Below, one piece after another: positions 1-5,242 of a stretch of 7,150 nucleotides of DNA (its first letter is position 1; every line of letters starts with the position of its first letter). Below the pieces are notes generated by a model that was not told where the DNA came from, ran no database searches, and saw nothing but the letters and a program-made list of their open reading frames with translations. Position numbers and translations under genes: made by a program. The DNA comes from JARYMI01 sp964550915 (GTDB lineage Bacteria; Acidobacteriota; Aminicenantia; Aminicenantales; UBA8522), in contig CAZKBY010000140.1 in NCBI GenBank assembly GCA_964550915.1, positions 1-7,150 of the forward strand, written 5' to 3'.

Positions 1-858
1 CTGCTCCTGCCTTTTGAGCCGGAATCGGTTTCGGACCTCGAAAGGCAGCTTTCCGCAAAGAAAGGGTCAAGGGTGAAGATTGGGGTGCCTCATAAGGGTC
101 GGGATAAGAAACTTGTCGAGTTGGCCAACAGGAACGCTGAAGCCTTGTTGAAGAAAAAGAGTCAGGAAGCACTTGCCTTGGAACAGTTGGTGGAAACGCT
201 CGGCCTCGACGCCCCGCCTCAAAGGATTGAGGGGTATGACATTTCCAGCACAGGAGGAGATGAATCAGTGGGCTCTCTGGTTGTTTTTGAGGACGGCCGG
301 CCCATAAAAAACGAATACCGGAAATATAAAATCAAGAGCGTCGTGGGCCCTAATGACGTGGCCAGCCTGAGAGAAGTCATCCGTAGACGTTTCACCAGAA
401 TTCTCGAGGAGAAAGGCAAACTCCCTCACCTCGTCCTGGTCGATGGAGGGAAAGGCCAGCTCAAGGCCGCGGAATCAGCCCTCCGGGCCCTCGGGATCAG
501 GGATTTGCCTGTAGCCTCCTTGGCCAAGAGAGAGGAGATCATTTTCACGACAGGGAAAAAGCAGGGCCTCAGGCTGGACCGCACCTCTCCTGCTCTGAAA
601 CTCTTTCAATTTGTCCGGGACGAAGCGCATCGCTTTGCCGTCTCTTTTCACAGGCAGCGACGTGAAAAGAAAAGTATCTCTTCCAAGTTCAACGGGGTGG
701 CCGGCCTGGGGGAAAAACGTAAAAGAGCGCTGCTCGCCAGGTACCGGAGTGTCGATGAGATCCGGCGAGCGCAGCTCGAGGATCTTGCTTCCCTTGTGGG
801 AACAAGAGCAGCCAGGAAAATCAAGGAGGCCGCCAATGATCAGCGGAATCGGGATTGA
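1..858 (+). CDS. uvrC: UvrABC excinuclease subunit C, C-terminal part (5' end outside window)
   Basis: The reading frame is open from base 1, so this is the last 285 residues of a protein normally about 600 long. The GIY-YIG nuclease and UVR domains lie to the left of the window. UvrC makes both incisions around a DNA lesion in nucleotide excision repair; this half makes the 5' cut. The RNase H-like nuclease is clear: YDIS (Asp at local residue 80), GPND (Asp 119), LVDGGKGQ (Asp 148) and DEAHRFA (His 210) match, in order and spacing, the catalytic Asp-Asp-Asp-His set of the family. A helix-hairpin-helix DNA-binding region follows (NGVAGLGEKRKRALL to LVGTRAARKI, about 231-275). The last 23 bases, including the TGA stop, overlap the start of acpS. 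Only the 5' truncation by the window edge is odd. Confidence 0.97.
   Translation: MLLPFEPESVSDLERQLSAKKGSRVKIGVPHKGRDKKLVELANRNAEALLKKKSQEALALEQLVETLGLDAPPQRIEGYDISSTGGDESVGSLVVFEDGRPIKNEYRKYKIKSVVGPNDVASLREVIRRRFTRILEEKGKLPHLVLVDGGKGQLKAAESALRALGIRDLPVASLAKREEIIFTTGKKQGLRLDRTSPALKLFQFVRDEAHRFAVSFHRQRREKKSISSKFNGVAGLGEKRKRALLARYRSVDEIRRAQLEDLASLVGTRAARKIKEAANDQRNRD
823..829 (+). promoter_or_regulatory. Ribosome binding site of acpS
   Basis: AAGGAGG lies six bases before the ATG at 836, a near-perfect Shine-Dalgarno sequence inside the uvrC coding region. It fixes the acpS start, because the longer open frame beginning at 611 has no such support and its extra N-terminus is a shadow of uvrC. 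Confidence 0.9.
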
Positions 859-1186
859 CATCATCGAAGTGGCCAGAGTCGCAAAGCTCAGCTCAAAAAG
901 TCCTCGATTTCTCGAAAGAGTCTTCACTGCCGGGGAAATAACTTACTGTTTGAAAAAAAGGAATAAATACCAGCACTTAGCGGCCCGTTTTGCGGCCAAA
1001 GAAGCCTTCTTCAAGGCGCTCGGTGAGAGGATCTCCTGGAAAGATGTCGAGCTCGTGAACCTGACATCCGGAAAGCCCGTCCTGAAGCTCAAGGGGAAGC
1101 GGCGCTGGCCGTTCAAGCGAACGCATGTCTCCGTCTCTCACTTGGCTGAATACGCCCTGGCCGTCGTCATCCTCGAGTTAGGGTGA
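836..1186 (+). CDS. acpS: Holo-[acyl-carrier-protein] synthase
   Basis: This is a 116-residue cytoplasmic enzyme, usual for AcpS (about 115-126). It transfers 4'-phosphopantetheine from CoA to the conserved serine of acyl carrier protein, activating ACP for fatty acid synthesis. Family signatures are all present: GIGIDIIEV at the N-terminus (metal-binding Asp 8), FLERVFTAGE, LAARFAAKEAFFKALG (Lys 55 and Glu 56, the Mg/catalytic motif), SGKPVL, and a C-terminal HVSVSH followed by YALAVVILE. The start is set by the strong Shine-Dalgarno. It begins 23 bases before the uvrC stop in another frame, so the two genes are probably co-transcribed and coupled. Its last codons (TTA GGG TGA) lie in the left arm of the inverted-repeat element. 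If base 1184 matched the other arm, the TGA would be lost and reading would continue to a TAA at 1196. Confidence 0.96.
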   Translation: MISGIGIDIIEVARVAKLSSKSPRFLERVFTAGEITYCLKKRNKYQHLAARFAAKEAFFKALGERISWKDVELVNLTSGKPVLKLKGKRRWPFKRTHVSVSHLAEYALAVVILELG

Positions 1187-1299
1187 CAGCATACGTAATA
1201 CACTAAATCCAACAGCACAAAAGTAAAGGCCTATTCTTATCGAACACAAGATTAAGAAATGAATGGGAATTTAGTGTATTACGTATGACGTCCCCCTAA
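1178..1299. repeat. Palindromic (MITE/REP-like) element in the convergent acpS/feoB gap
   Basis: Bases 1178-1208 and 1269-1299 are inverted repeats of 31 bp, with 28 pairs matched and mismatches only at 1184, 1188 and 1189. The inner 19 bases (CATACGTAATACACTAAAT, 1190-1208) are perfect. The 60-nt centre has no coding capacity but holds a smaller inverted repeat, TTCTTA/TAAGAA (1234-1239 and 1253-1258). The arms begin TTAGGG and end CCCTAA, so a duplicated TA target is possible but cannot be told apart from the repeat itself. Size, symmetry and position between convergent genes suggest a non-autonomous mobile element, either a MITE or a palindrome of the kind mobilised by IS200-like/RAYT transposases. 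As RNA it would fold into a long hairpin on either strand and could end transcription from both sides, though no T-run follows it. Confidence 0.75.
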
Positions 1300-3224
1300 A
1301 TAATGAGGCGGACGAGGAGGCTGGCCAGGATGGCCACGATAATGCTCAATCCCGCAGAAAGAAAGGCGATTTTTTTCCCTATCTCCTTCCAGAGGACGGC
1401 AAATGTGGACAGACAGGGGATGAAAAAACTGACAAAGACCGTGAAGACCAGAATTTGCTCCCGCGAAACGGCTGACAGCAGGCGTGAATAATCCACGCCC
1501 AAAGCCTGAAGCATCATGATCAAGGAGAGTTCTTTCCTCAAGAATCCGAAGACAAGTGTGATACCCAGCTCCTGCGGCAGACCGAGGCCGTGCACGACAA
1601 GAGGCGAAAAGAGGACATTGAGAACCTTGTCCAGCGTTAGGAATTGAAGAAGGCTCAGGACGATGCTGCCGCCGACGAGAATCGGCCAGGCAAACTTGCT
1701 GAAGGCTCTTACCTCGATGTAAGTCTTGTTCAGCATCTTTTTGAGTGAGGGCAGCTTGAGCGAGGGAATTTCCAGGATCAGGCCCGGAGATGCCGATTTG
1801 AAAAAGAGGGTAAGGATACGCCCGATCAAAGCCACGATCAAGATGTTGAAGAAGTAGAACGCGAACGCCCAGACGGGGCCAAGATAAAAGGCGACCAGAG
1901 CCAGAATGATCGTCGTCCTGGCAGAGCAGGGAATGAAAGGAATGAGGAGAGAGGTGAGAATCCGGTCTCTCTGGGATTCGAGGATCCGGGTGGAAAGAAT
2001 GGCCGGAACGTTGCAGCCAAACCCTAAGATGAAAGGAGAGACCGATTTTCCGTGGAGGCCGATGCGATGCATAAAGGTGTCCAGCAGAAACCCGGCCCGG
2101 GCAAGATAACCAAGGTCCTCGAGGAAGGCCATGAAAAAGAGAAGGGGCAAGAAATAAGGGAGAACGATGGCCACTCCCCCTCCGATTCCTTGAATGAGGC
2201 CATCGACGAGATGATAAATGAGCCCTGAGCCAAGAAATCCAGAGAGCAATTCCCTCAGGCGCCCCAGGGGGCCGAAAAGCAATCCCTCGAGCGGGCTGCC
2301 AATCTTGAAAATGAGGAAGAAAAAAAGCAAGAAGACCCCCACCAGGATGGGATAGCCCAGCAGCCGATGCATGATGACGGAGTCCACGCGCTTGTCCCAG
2401 CTCAACTGCTGGCCGCGGCTGACGCGGCTGGACTGCTCGAAAATTTTAAGGGCAAGATGGTGGCGCTCAGCAGCCATCACCTCGTAGGCGGGAACGCCTC
2501 GCTTGTCCTCTATCCTCTTCTTGGCCAACTCAAGTTCGTTGCTAAGAATCGGTTCAACATCAGCCAGAATATGAGCAAAAAAAAGCTGGTTGCTCTCGAG
2601 CATCTTGATGGCGGTGAACCTTTTGTTCGCCTCAACCGGAAAATTGTCAGGAATTTTTTCAGAAAACCGTTTGATTTCCTCTTCCACGTCGCTTGATAAC
2701 CTGGGGGCTGCCGCCCGGCATCCCGCATCCAGGCAGGCAAAACTCGCTTCCAGGAGTTCTTTAATCCCTCGGCCATGAGAGCCGATAGTTGGGATGACGC
2801 TGAGGCCCAGGAGTTTTTCCAGCTTGCGGGGATCAACCAAAACGCCCTTTTTCTCGGCTAAGTCGACCATATTCAGAGCGACGACCATCGGGTATTCAAG
2901 CTCGAGAAGTTCGAGTGTCAGCTCAAGGCTTCTTCCCAGGATGGAAGCGTCCACGACGTTGATAATAAGGTCAGGTTTCTCCCGATAGAGGTGGGTCAGG
3001 ACGACTTTTTCGGCAGGATCGGAAGGATTCAGGGAATAGGTCCCGGGAAGGTCTATGATGTTGAGGAGCCGGCCTTCCACGTTGACCCTGCTGTGCGTGT
3101 GCTTGACGGTCGTTCCCGGGAAATTGGAAGTCTCAGCTTTGGGGCCGGCGATGGCGTTAAACAGGGTGCTCTTGCCGCTGTTGGGCTGCCCGATAAAAAT
3201 AACGATAGGAAAGCTACTCGCCAT
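1296..3224 (-). CDS. feoB: Ferrous iron transport protein B (GTPase-permease)
   Basis: This 642-residue inner-membrane protein takes up Fe(II). The N-terminal cytosolic G domain has G1 GQPNSGKST (12-20), a switch I region near SNFPGTT (33-39), G3 DLPG (58-61) and G4 NMVD (118-121); the G5 loop is probably near IGSHGRG (147-153). A helical linker follows to about residue 285. The membrane part carries the FeoB gate signatures: YLARAGFLLD (373-382), GFGCNVPAI (401-409), FIPCSAR (430-436), GFLRKEL (560-566) and FIPCLSTFAV (601-610). It is shorter than the 773-residue E. coli protein but in the usual range for compact FeoBs. The ATG overlaps the end of feoA by 11 bp. No good Shine-Dalgarno is visible, so translation is probably coupled to feoA. 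The TAG stop lies within the right arm of the inverted-repeat element. Confidence 0.97.
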   Translation of the reverse strand: MASSFPIVIFIGQPNSGKSTLFNAIAGPKAETSNFPGTTVKHTHSRVNVEGRLLNIIDLPGTYSLNPSDPAEKVVLTHLYREKPDLIINVVDASILGRSLELTLELLELEYPMVVALNMVDLAEKKGVLVDPRKLEKLLGLSVIPTIGSHGRGIKELLEASFACLDAGCRAAAPRLSSDVEEEIKRFSEKIPDNFPVEANKRFTAIKMLESNQLFFAHILADVEPILSNELELAKKRIEDKRGVPAYEVMAAERHHLALKIFEQSSRVSRGQQLSWDKRVDSVIMHRLLGYPILVGVFLLFFFLIFKIGSPLEGLLFGPLGRLRELLSGFLGSGLIYHLVDGLIQGIGGGVAIVLPYFLPLLFFMAFLEDLGYLARAGFLLDTFMHRIGLHGKSVSPFILGFGCNVPAILSTRILESQRDRILTSLLIPFIPCSARTTIILALVAFYLGPVWAFAFYFFNILIVALIGRILTLFFKSASPGLILEIPSLKLPSLKKMLNKTYIEVRAFSKFAWPILVGGSIVLSLLQFLTLDKVLNVLFSPLVVHGLGLPQELGITLVFGFLRKELSLIMMLQALGVDYSRLLSAVSREQILVFTVFVSFFIPCLSTFAVLWKEIGKKIAFLSAGLSIIVAILASLLVRLII

Positions 3225-3459
3225 CGGCCACGATTTCTACCATGATCTTGTGGGCCACTCCGCGGCCTAAGGCAACGCTCGTGTCGGACGTCAGGTTCTT
3301 GACAAGGATCGGGCCCCGCAGGATTCCCTGCGAGTTGACCTCGATCAGGTCATCTTTATGAAAACCAAGGGCAAAAAGCCGTCGACGCACCCCTTCTCCG
3401 CCCAAAACGGTTACAATTCTGAGGGGCTTCCCGCGGGGAGCTTGAGCCAGGCTGATCAC
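3214..3459 (-). CDS. feoA: Ferrous iron transport protein A
   Basis: This is an 81-residue cytosolic SH3-like protein that accompanies FeoB and is needed for full Fe(II) uptake; its exact biochemical role is unsettled. The family pattern is visible in order: LAQAPRGKPLRIV, GGEGVRRRLFALGF, DLIEV, GPILVKN and VALGRGVAHKIMVEI. The start is GTG at 3459, supported by AAGGA at 3467-3471 with a seven-base spacer; no ATG lies at a sensible place. The stop (TAG, 3214-3216) falls 11 bp inside feoB, so the two form one operon in the common feoA-feoB order. A Fur-like palindrome lies 29 bases upstream of the start. Confidence 0.95.
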   Translation of the reverse strand: MISLAQAPRGKPLRIVTVLGGEGVRRRLFALGFHKDDLIEVNSQGILRGPILVKNLTSDTSVALGRGVAHKIMVEIVADGE

Positions 3460-3466
3460 GTTATTG

Positions 3467-3471
3467 TCCTT
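3467..3471 (-). promoter_or_regulatory. Ribosome binding site of feoA
   Basis: Read on the minus strand, AAGGA stands seven bases before a GTG codon. It supports GTG as the real start of feoA, since the N-terminal LAQAPRGK motif begins only a few residues later. Confidence 0.7.
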
Positions 3472-3480
3472 TTTCTCTCA

Positions 3481-3502
3481 TCTCAAATGAGAATAATTCT
3501 CA
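3481..3502 (-). promoter_or_regulatory. Fur-type operator upstream of feoAB
   Basis: TGAGAATAATTCTCA at 3488-3502 is a perfect 7-1-7 inverted repeat. It differs from the Fur consensus TGATAATNATTATCA at one symmetric position per half. A second, overlapping inverted repeat, TCTCA-AA-TGAGA (3481-3492), shares its left half, which would allow two dimers in an overlapping arrangement. It sits just upstream of feoA, where a repressor would block transcription; a possible -10 (TATTCT on the minus strand, 3490-3495) lies inside it, but no clear -35 is seen. By family knowledge Fe(II)-Fur would repress feoAB when iron is plentiful. A DtxR/MntR-type regulator is an alternative. Confidence 0.7.
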
Positions 3503-3530
3503 ATTCAATAACCCCATGATAGACGAAATC

Positions 3531-3554
3531 GCGAAAAAAATCAACGTTTTTCGC
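3531..3554 (-). terminator. Weak stem-loop after the glycosyltransferase gene
   Basis: GCGAAAAA (3531-3538) and TTTTTCGC (3547-3554) form an 8-bp stem with an 8-nt loop, about 30 bases past the stop of the minus-strand glycosyltransferase gene and before the Fur site. The stem is A/T rich and its T residues lie within it, so it is at best a poor intrinsic terminator. It may only mark the boundary between two transcription units. Confidence 0.25.
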
Positions 3555-3584
3555 CGGGGGAAGCTTGCCCGCAAAATCAAGACA

Positions 3585-4736
3585 TCACGCTCGCTGCCTG
3601 AGCCTGAGGAAGGATAGGCAGAAAAGGATGAAGATAAAATTGAGAATGATCAGAGAATGGCCGGTGTAAAAAGAAAAGAGCGTCTGGCCGAGCAATTCCC
3701 TCAGGGTCCCACCGATGATGATCAAGTTCGCTATCGCGGCATACTTGAGCCACCCAGGAAACCGATCGATTTTATCGAGGATCAGCATCACGGCCAAAAA
3801 ACTATAGAGATAGTTGTAGTACCAGCCCAAAGGAGAAAAAAGAGGAATAAGGAGAAGGAGGATGCTGACCTCAAGGGTTTCCGGGCAAAAAAAAGGCTTT
3901 CTCTGTCCTGCCCGCATCAGCCAGAGAAAGATTGATCCAATAGCCAGCACGGCTAGGCTGACAAGCGCCTCCGGCCAAAAGCTCTCCCGGCCGGCGAAAA
4001 GCTTCTGAAAAAAAGCATGGAGTGAAGCATTGTCGTAAGTCTCGATCAGCCCGGGCGTAGAGAGCGAAAGCGTCTTCCCCCATTCCTTGTGAACAAGAAT
4101 GTCACCCGTGATTCCGTAGAAAAAGGCCGGCAGCAGAAAACCCAGCCCTAAGATAGTCAAGCCGCCCAGGATGACCGCTATCTTTTTCTTAAGCAGAAAA
4201 TAGGGCAAGAAAACAAGCGCATATGGCTTAAAAAATAACGAGGCGGCCCAGAAGAAGCCGGCCACCAAATCTTTTCCTGACAACATGAAAAAAAGAACCC
4301 CGGCCAGAAGGCTAATGATCAGAAGGTTGACCTGCCCGAGTTGGATTTCACGGCCGAGAAACTTTGCAAGGATCAGGAAACTGAAAACGCCGAGGAACGT
4401 GCTTGTCTTTGTCCTGGCTGGGAGGACTTTCTGAAAAACAAGAAAACTGATCATCAAAAAGATGATCTCAAGAAAAAACCAGAGGAGCTTGGCCCACTCG
4501 TAAGGTAGAAATGTGAAAGCAGCGAAAAAAACGGCCGAAGCGGGAGAGTACTTGTACTGCATGTGACCGTCAGAGATGCGATAGAGCGTTTCAGCCTGGC
4601 GGATCCTTTCTCCGCCCTGATAACAGACTCTGAAGTCGGACATATCTTTCCTGACGCCGAGGAAATAGATGGCCAGGAGCGCAGAAGCAGCTAAAACCGC
4701 TAAAAGTACACTAATCCTCTTATCTAAGGGTCTCAT
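3585..4736 (-). CDS. Polytopic membrane glycosyltransferase, GT87 (DUF2029) type
   Basis: This 383-residue membrane protein starts with a hydrophobic helix (about 8-27) and has many further spans to the end (for example 85-103, 115-125, 137-152, 185-207, 258-274, 291-300, 306-320, 333-343 and 361-377). The pattern fits GT87, the polyprenyl-phosphate-mannose-dependent mannosyltransferase family: MSDFRV with Asp 34 just after helix 1, LY (51-52), KYSP (62-65), GQVN (134-137), FFKP (168-171), DNASLHAF (235-242) and SPLGWYYNY (301-309). Such enzymes add sugars to lipid-linked glycans or envelope glycolipids from a polyprenyl-phosphate donor on the outer side of the membrane. The acceptor cannot be told from sequence and no partner glycan genes are in view. 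It lies upstream of feoA on the same strand, with 125 bases and an operator between, so it is probably a separate unit. Confidence 0.75.
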   Translation of the reverse strand: MRPLDKRISVLLAVLAASALLAIYFLGVRKDMSDFRVCYQGGERIRQAETLYRISDGHMQYKYSPASAVFFAAFTFLPYEWAKLLWFFLEIIFLMISFLVFQKVLPARTKTSTFLGVFSFLILAKFLGREIQLGQVNLLIISLLAGVLFFMLSGKDLVAGFFWAASLFFKPYALVFLPYFLLKKKIAVILGGLTILGLGFLLPAFFYGITGDILVHKEWGKTLSLSTPGLIETYDNASLHAFFQKLFAGRESFWPEALVSLAVLAIGSIFLWLMRAGQRKPFFCPETLEVSILLLLIPLFSPLGWYYNYLYSFLAVMLILDKIDRFPGWLKYAAIANLIIIGGTLRELLGQTLFSFYTGHSLIILNFIFILFCLSFLRLRQRA

Positions 4737-4778
4737 CTGATTAAATGGCGGCTCCAGGAAATCTTCTGCATTCCAGCT

Positions 4779-4806
4779 ATCATAGTTATTCTCTCTCTTT
4801 TGTCAA
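4779..4806 (-). promoter_or_regulatory. Sigma70-type promoter of the glycosyltransferase gene
   Basis: On the minus strand TTGACA (4801-4806) is followed after 16 bases by TATGAT (4779-4784), close to ideal for a housekeeping promoter. Transcription would begin near 4772, giving a leader of about 36 nt before the ATG at 4736. The spacer is a purine-rich GA run. The leader holds a GGAG about 15 bases from the start codon, which is rather far for a Shine-Dalgarno. Confidence 0.6.
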
Positions 4807-4924
4807 TTTTCGGTTTACGCCCGGGGCCTTCGTGCCCTCCTGTTTCACCAAGGCGAGTGTTTGAGGTGAGGAAGCACGTCGAAAAGTGAGCGGGCAGGGT
4901 TCTCCCAATTATCCTCTGCTAAAT
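4807..4924. other. Intergenic stretch without recognised features
   Basis: No convincing open frame, tRNA or promoter was seen here. The only structure noted is a small GGGC/GCCC hairpin (4824-4827 and 4834-4837) with a six-base loop and no T-run. A promoter for the adjacent candidate RNA was looked for on the plus strand but none was clear. Confidence 0.4.
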
Positions 4925-5203
4925 GAAGGCGAGGGGTATGGGCGAAGAATCGGGCGGGATCGTGCCAGAGACACCAAAGTATTTGATCTAATGAATATTA
5001 ATTCCCTATGGCCCCCTTGAGCAATCAAAGCGGAAAACGGTCGGTGTCTCTGGAGAGGCCGGTGGCACAGCGCCGAGTCCCGCAACTCACGCAGCGGAAG
5101 GAGTTCCCCAAGGGGGTGGGTGGAGCAAGGCCGGACGGGGACGCGCTGTAACAGGACCCATTCTCGACGACCTAGAGCCTTCGAGCCCATACCCCGAGCC
5201 TTC
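4925..5203 (+). ncRNA. Candidate structured RNA (about 280 nt) upstream of secA, class unknown
   Basis: Complementary segments nest into one fold. P1: GAAGGC (4925-4930) with GCCTTC (5198-5203), a tandem G-A mismatch (GA/GA), then GGGGTATGGGC (4933-4943) with GCCCATACCCC (5185-5195), 17 pairs in one register. P2: AGAAT-GGG (4946-4954, bulged C) with CCC-ATTCT (5157-5164). P3: CCAGAGACACC (4965-4975) with GGTGTCTCTGG (5043-5053), 11 perfect pairs. P4: ACAGCGC plus GTCCC (5067-5081, three-base bulge) with GGGAC plus GCGCTGT (5138-5149). Within the P3 loop, TTGA-GCAA-TCAA (5017-5028) forms a GNRA tetraloop hairpin; within P4, AACTC pairs with GAGTT (5084-5088, 5101-5105). The tandem G-A exists as such only on the plus strand, which favours that strand. 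I looked for RNase P, tmRNA, SRP, 6S, T-box and common riboswitch motifs and saw none. A decayed mobile element is the main alternative. Confidence 0.5.
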
Positions 5204-5206
5204 TCG

Positions 5207-5235
5207 TTGACAACCCAGGCTCTTTCTGATAATAA
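5207..5235 (+). promoter_or_regulatory. Promoter of secA, possibly giving a leaderless message
   Basis: A perfect -35 hexamer TTGACA (5207-5212) is followed by GATAAT (5228-5233, 15-base spacer) or TAATAA (5230-5235, 17-base spacer) as -10. The predicted start of transcription, about seven bases on, falls at roughly 5240-5243, at the ATG itself. No Shine-Dalgarno occurs in the A/T-rich stretch before the ATG, which agrees with a leaderless transcript. If transcription instead enters from upstream, the candidate RNA would form the 5' leader. Confidence 0.5.
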
Positions 5236-5242
5236 ATAATAA

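Noticed and set aside
611..835. N-terminal extension of acpS to an ATG at 611.
   Set aside because: The added residues have no similarity to AcpS and are the out-of-frame reading of uvrC; the strong Shine-Dalgarno before 836 and the family length fix the shorter start.
3516..3617. A 33-codon plus-strand frame starting ATGATAGACGAA just beyond the Fur-like site.
   Set aside because: It has no Shine-Dalgarno, is very short and basic, runs into the 3' end of the opposite-strand glycosyltransferase gene and matches nothing I recognise. Divergent control by the operator is possible but unsupported.
5012..5116. CCCCCTTG (5012-5019) complementary to CAAGGGGG (5109-5116), a possible pseudoknot joining two arms of the candidate RNA.
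   Set aside because: Only eight pairs of simple G/C-run sequence, which competes with the GNRA hairpin and can arise by chance; not enough to claim a pseudoknot.
4925..5203. Assignment of the structured gap to RNase P RNA, tmRNA, SRP RNA, 6S RNA or a T-box.
   Set aside because: The conserved primary motifs of these (for example GAGGAAAGTCC, GGTTCGAATCC, the SRP GGAAGGA context, GGTGG-ACCGCG) were searched by eye on both strands and not found.
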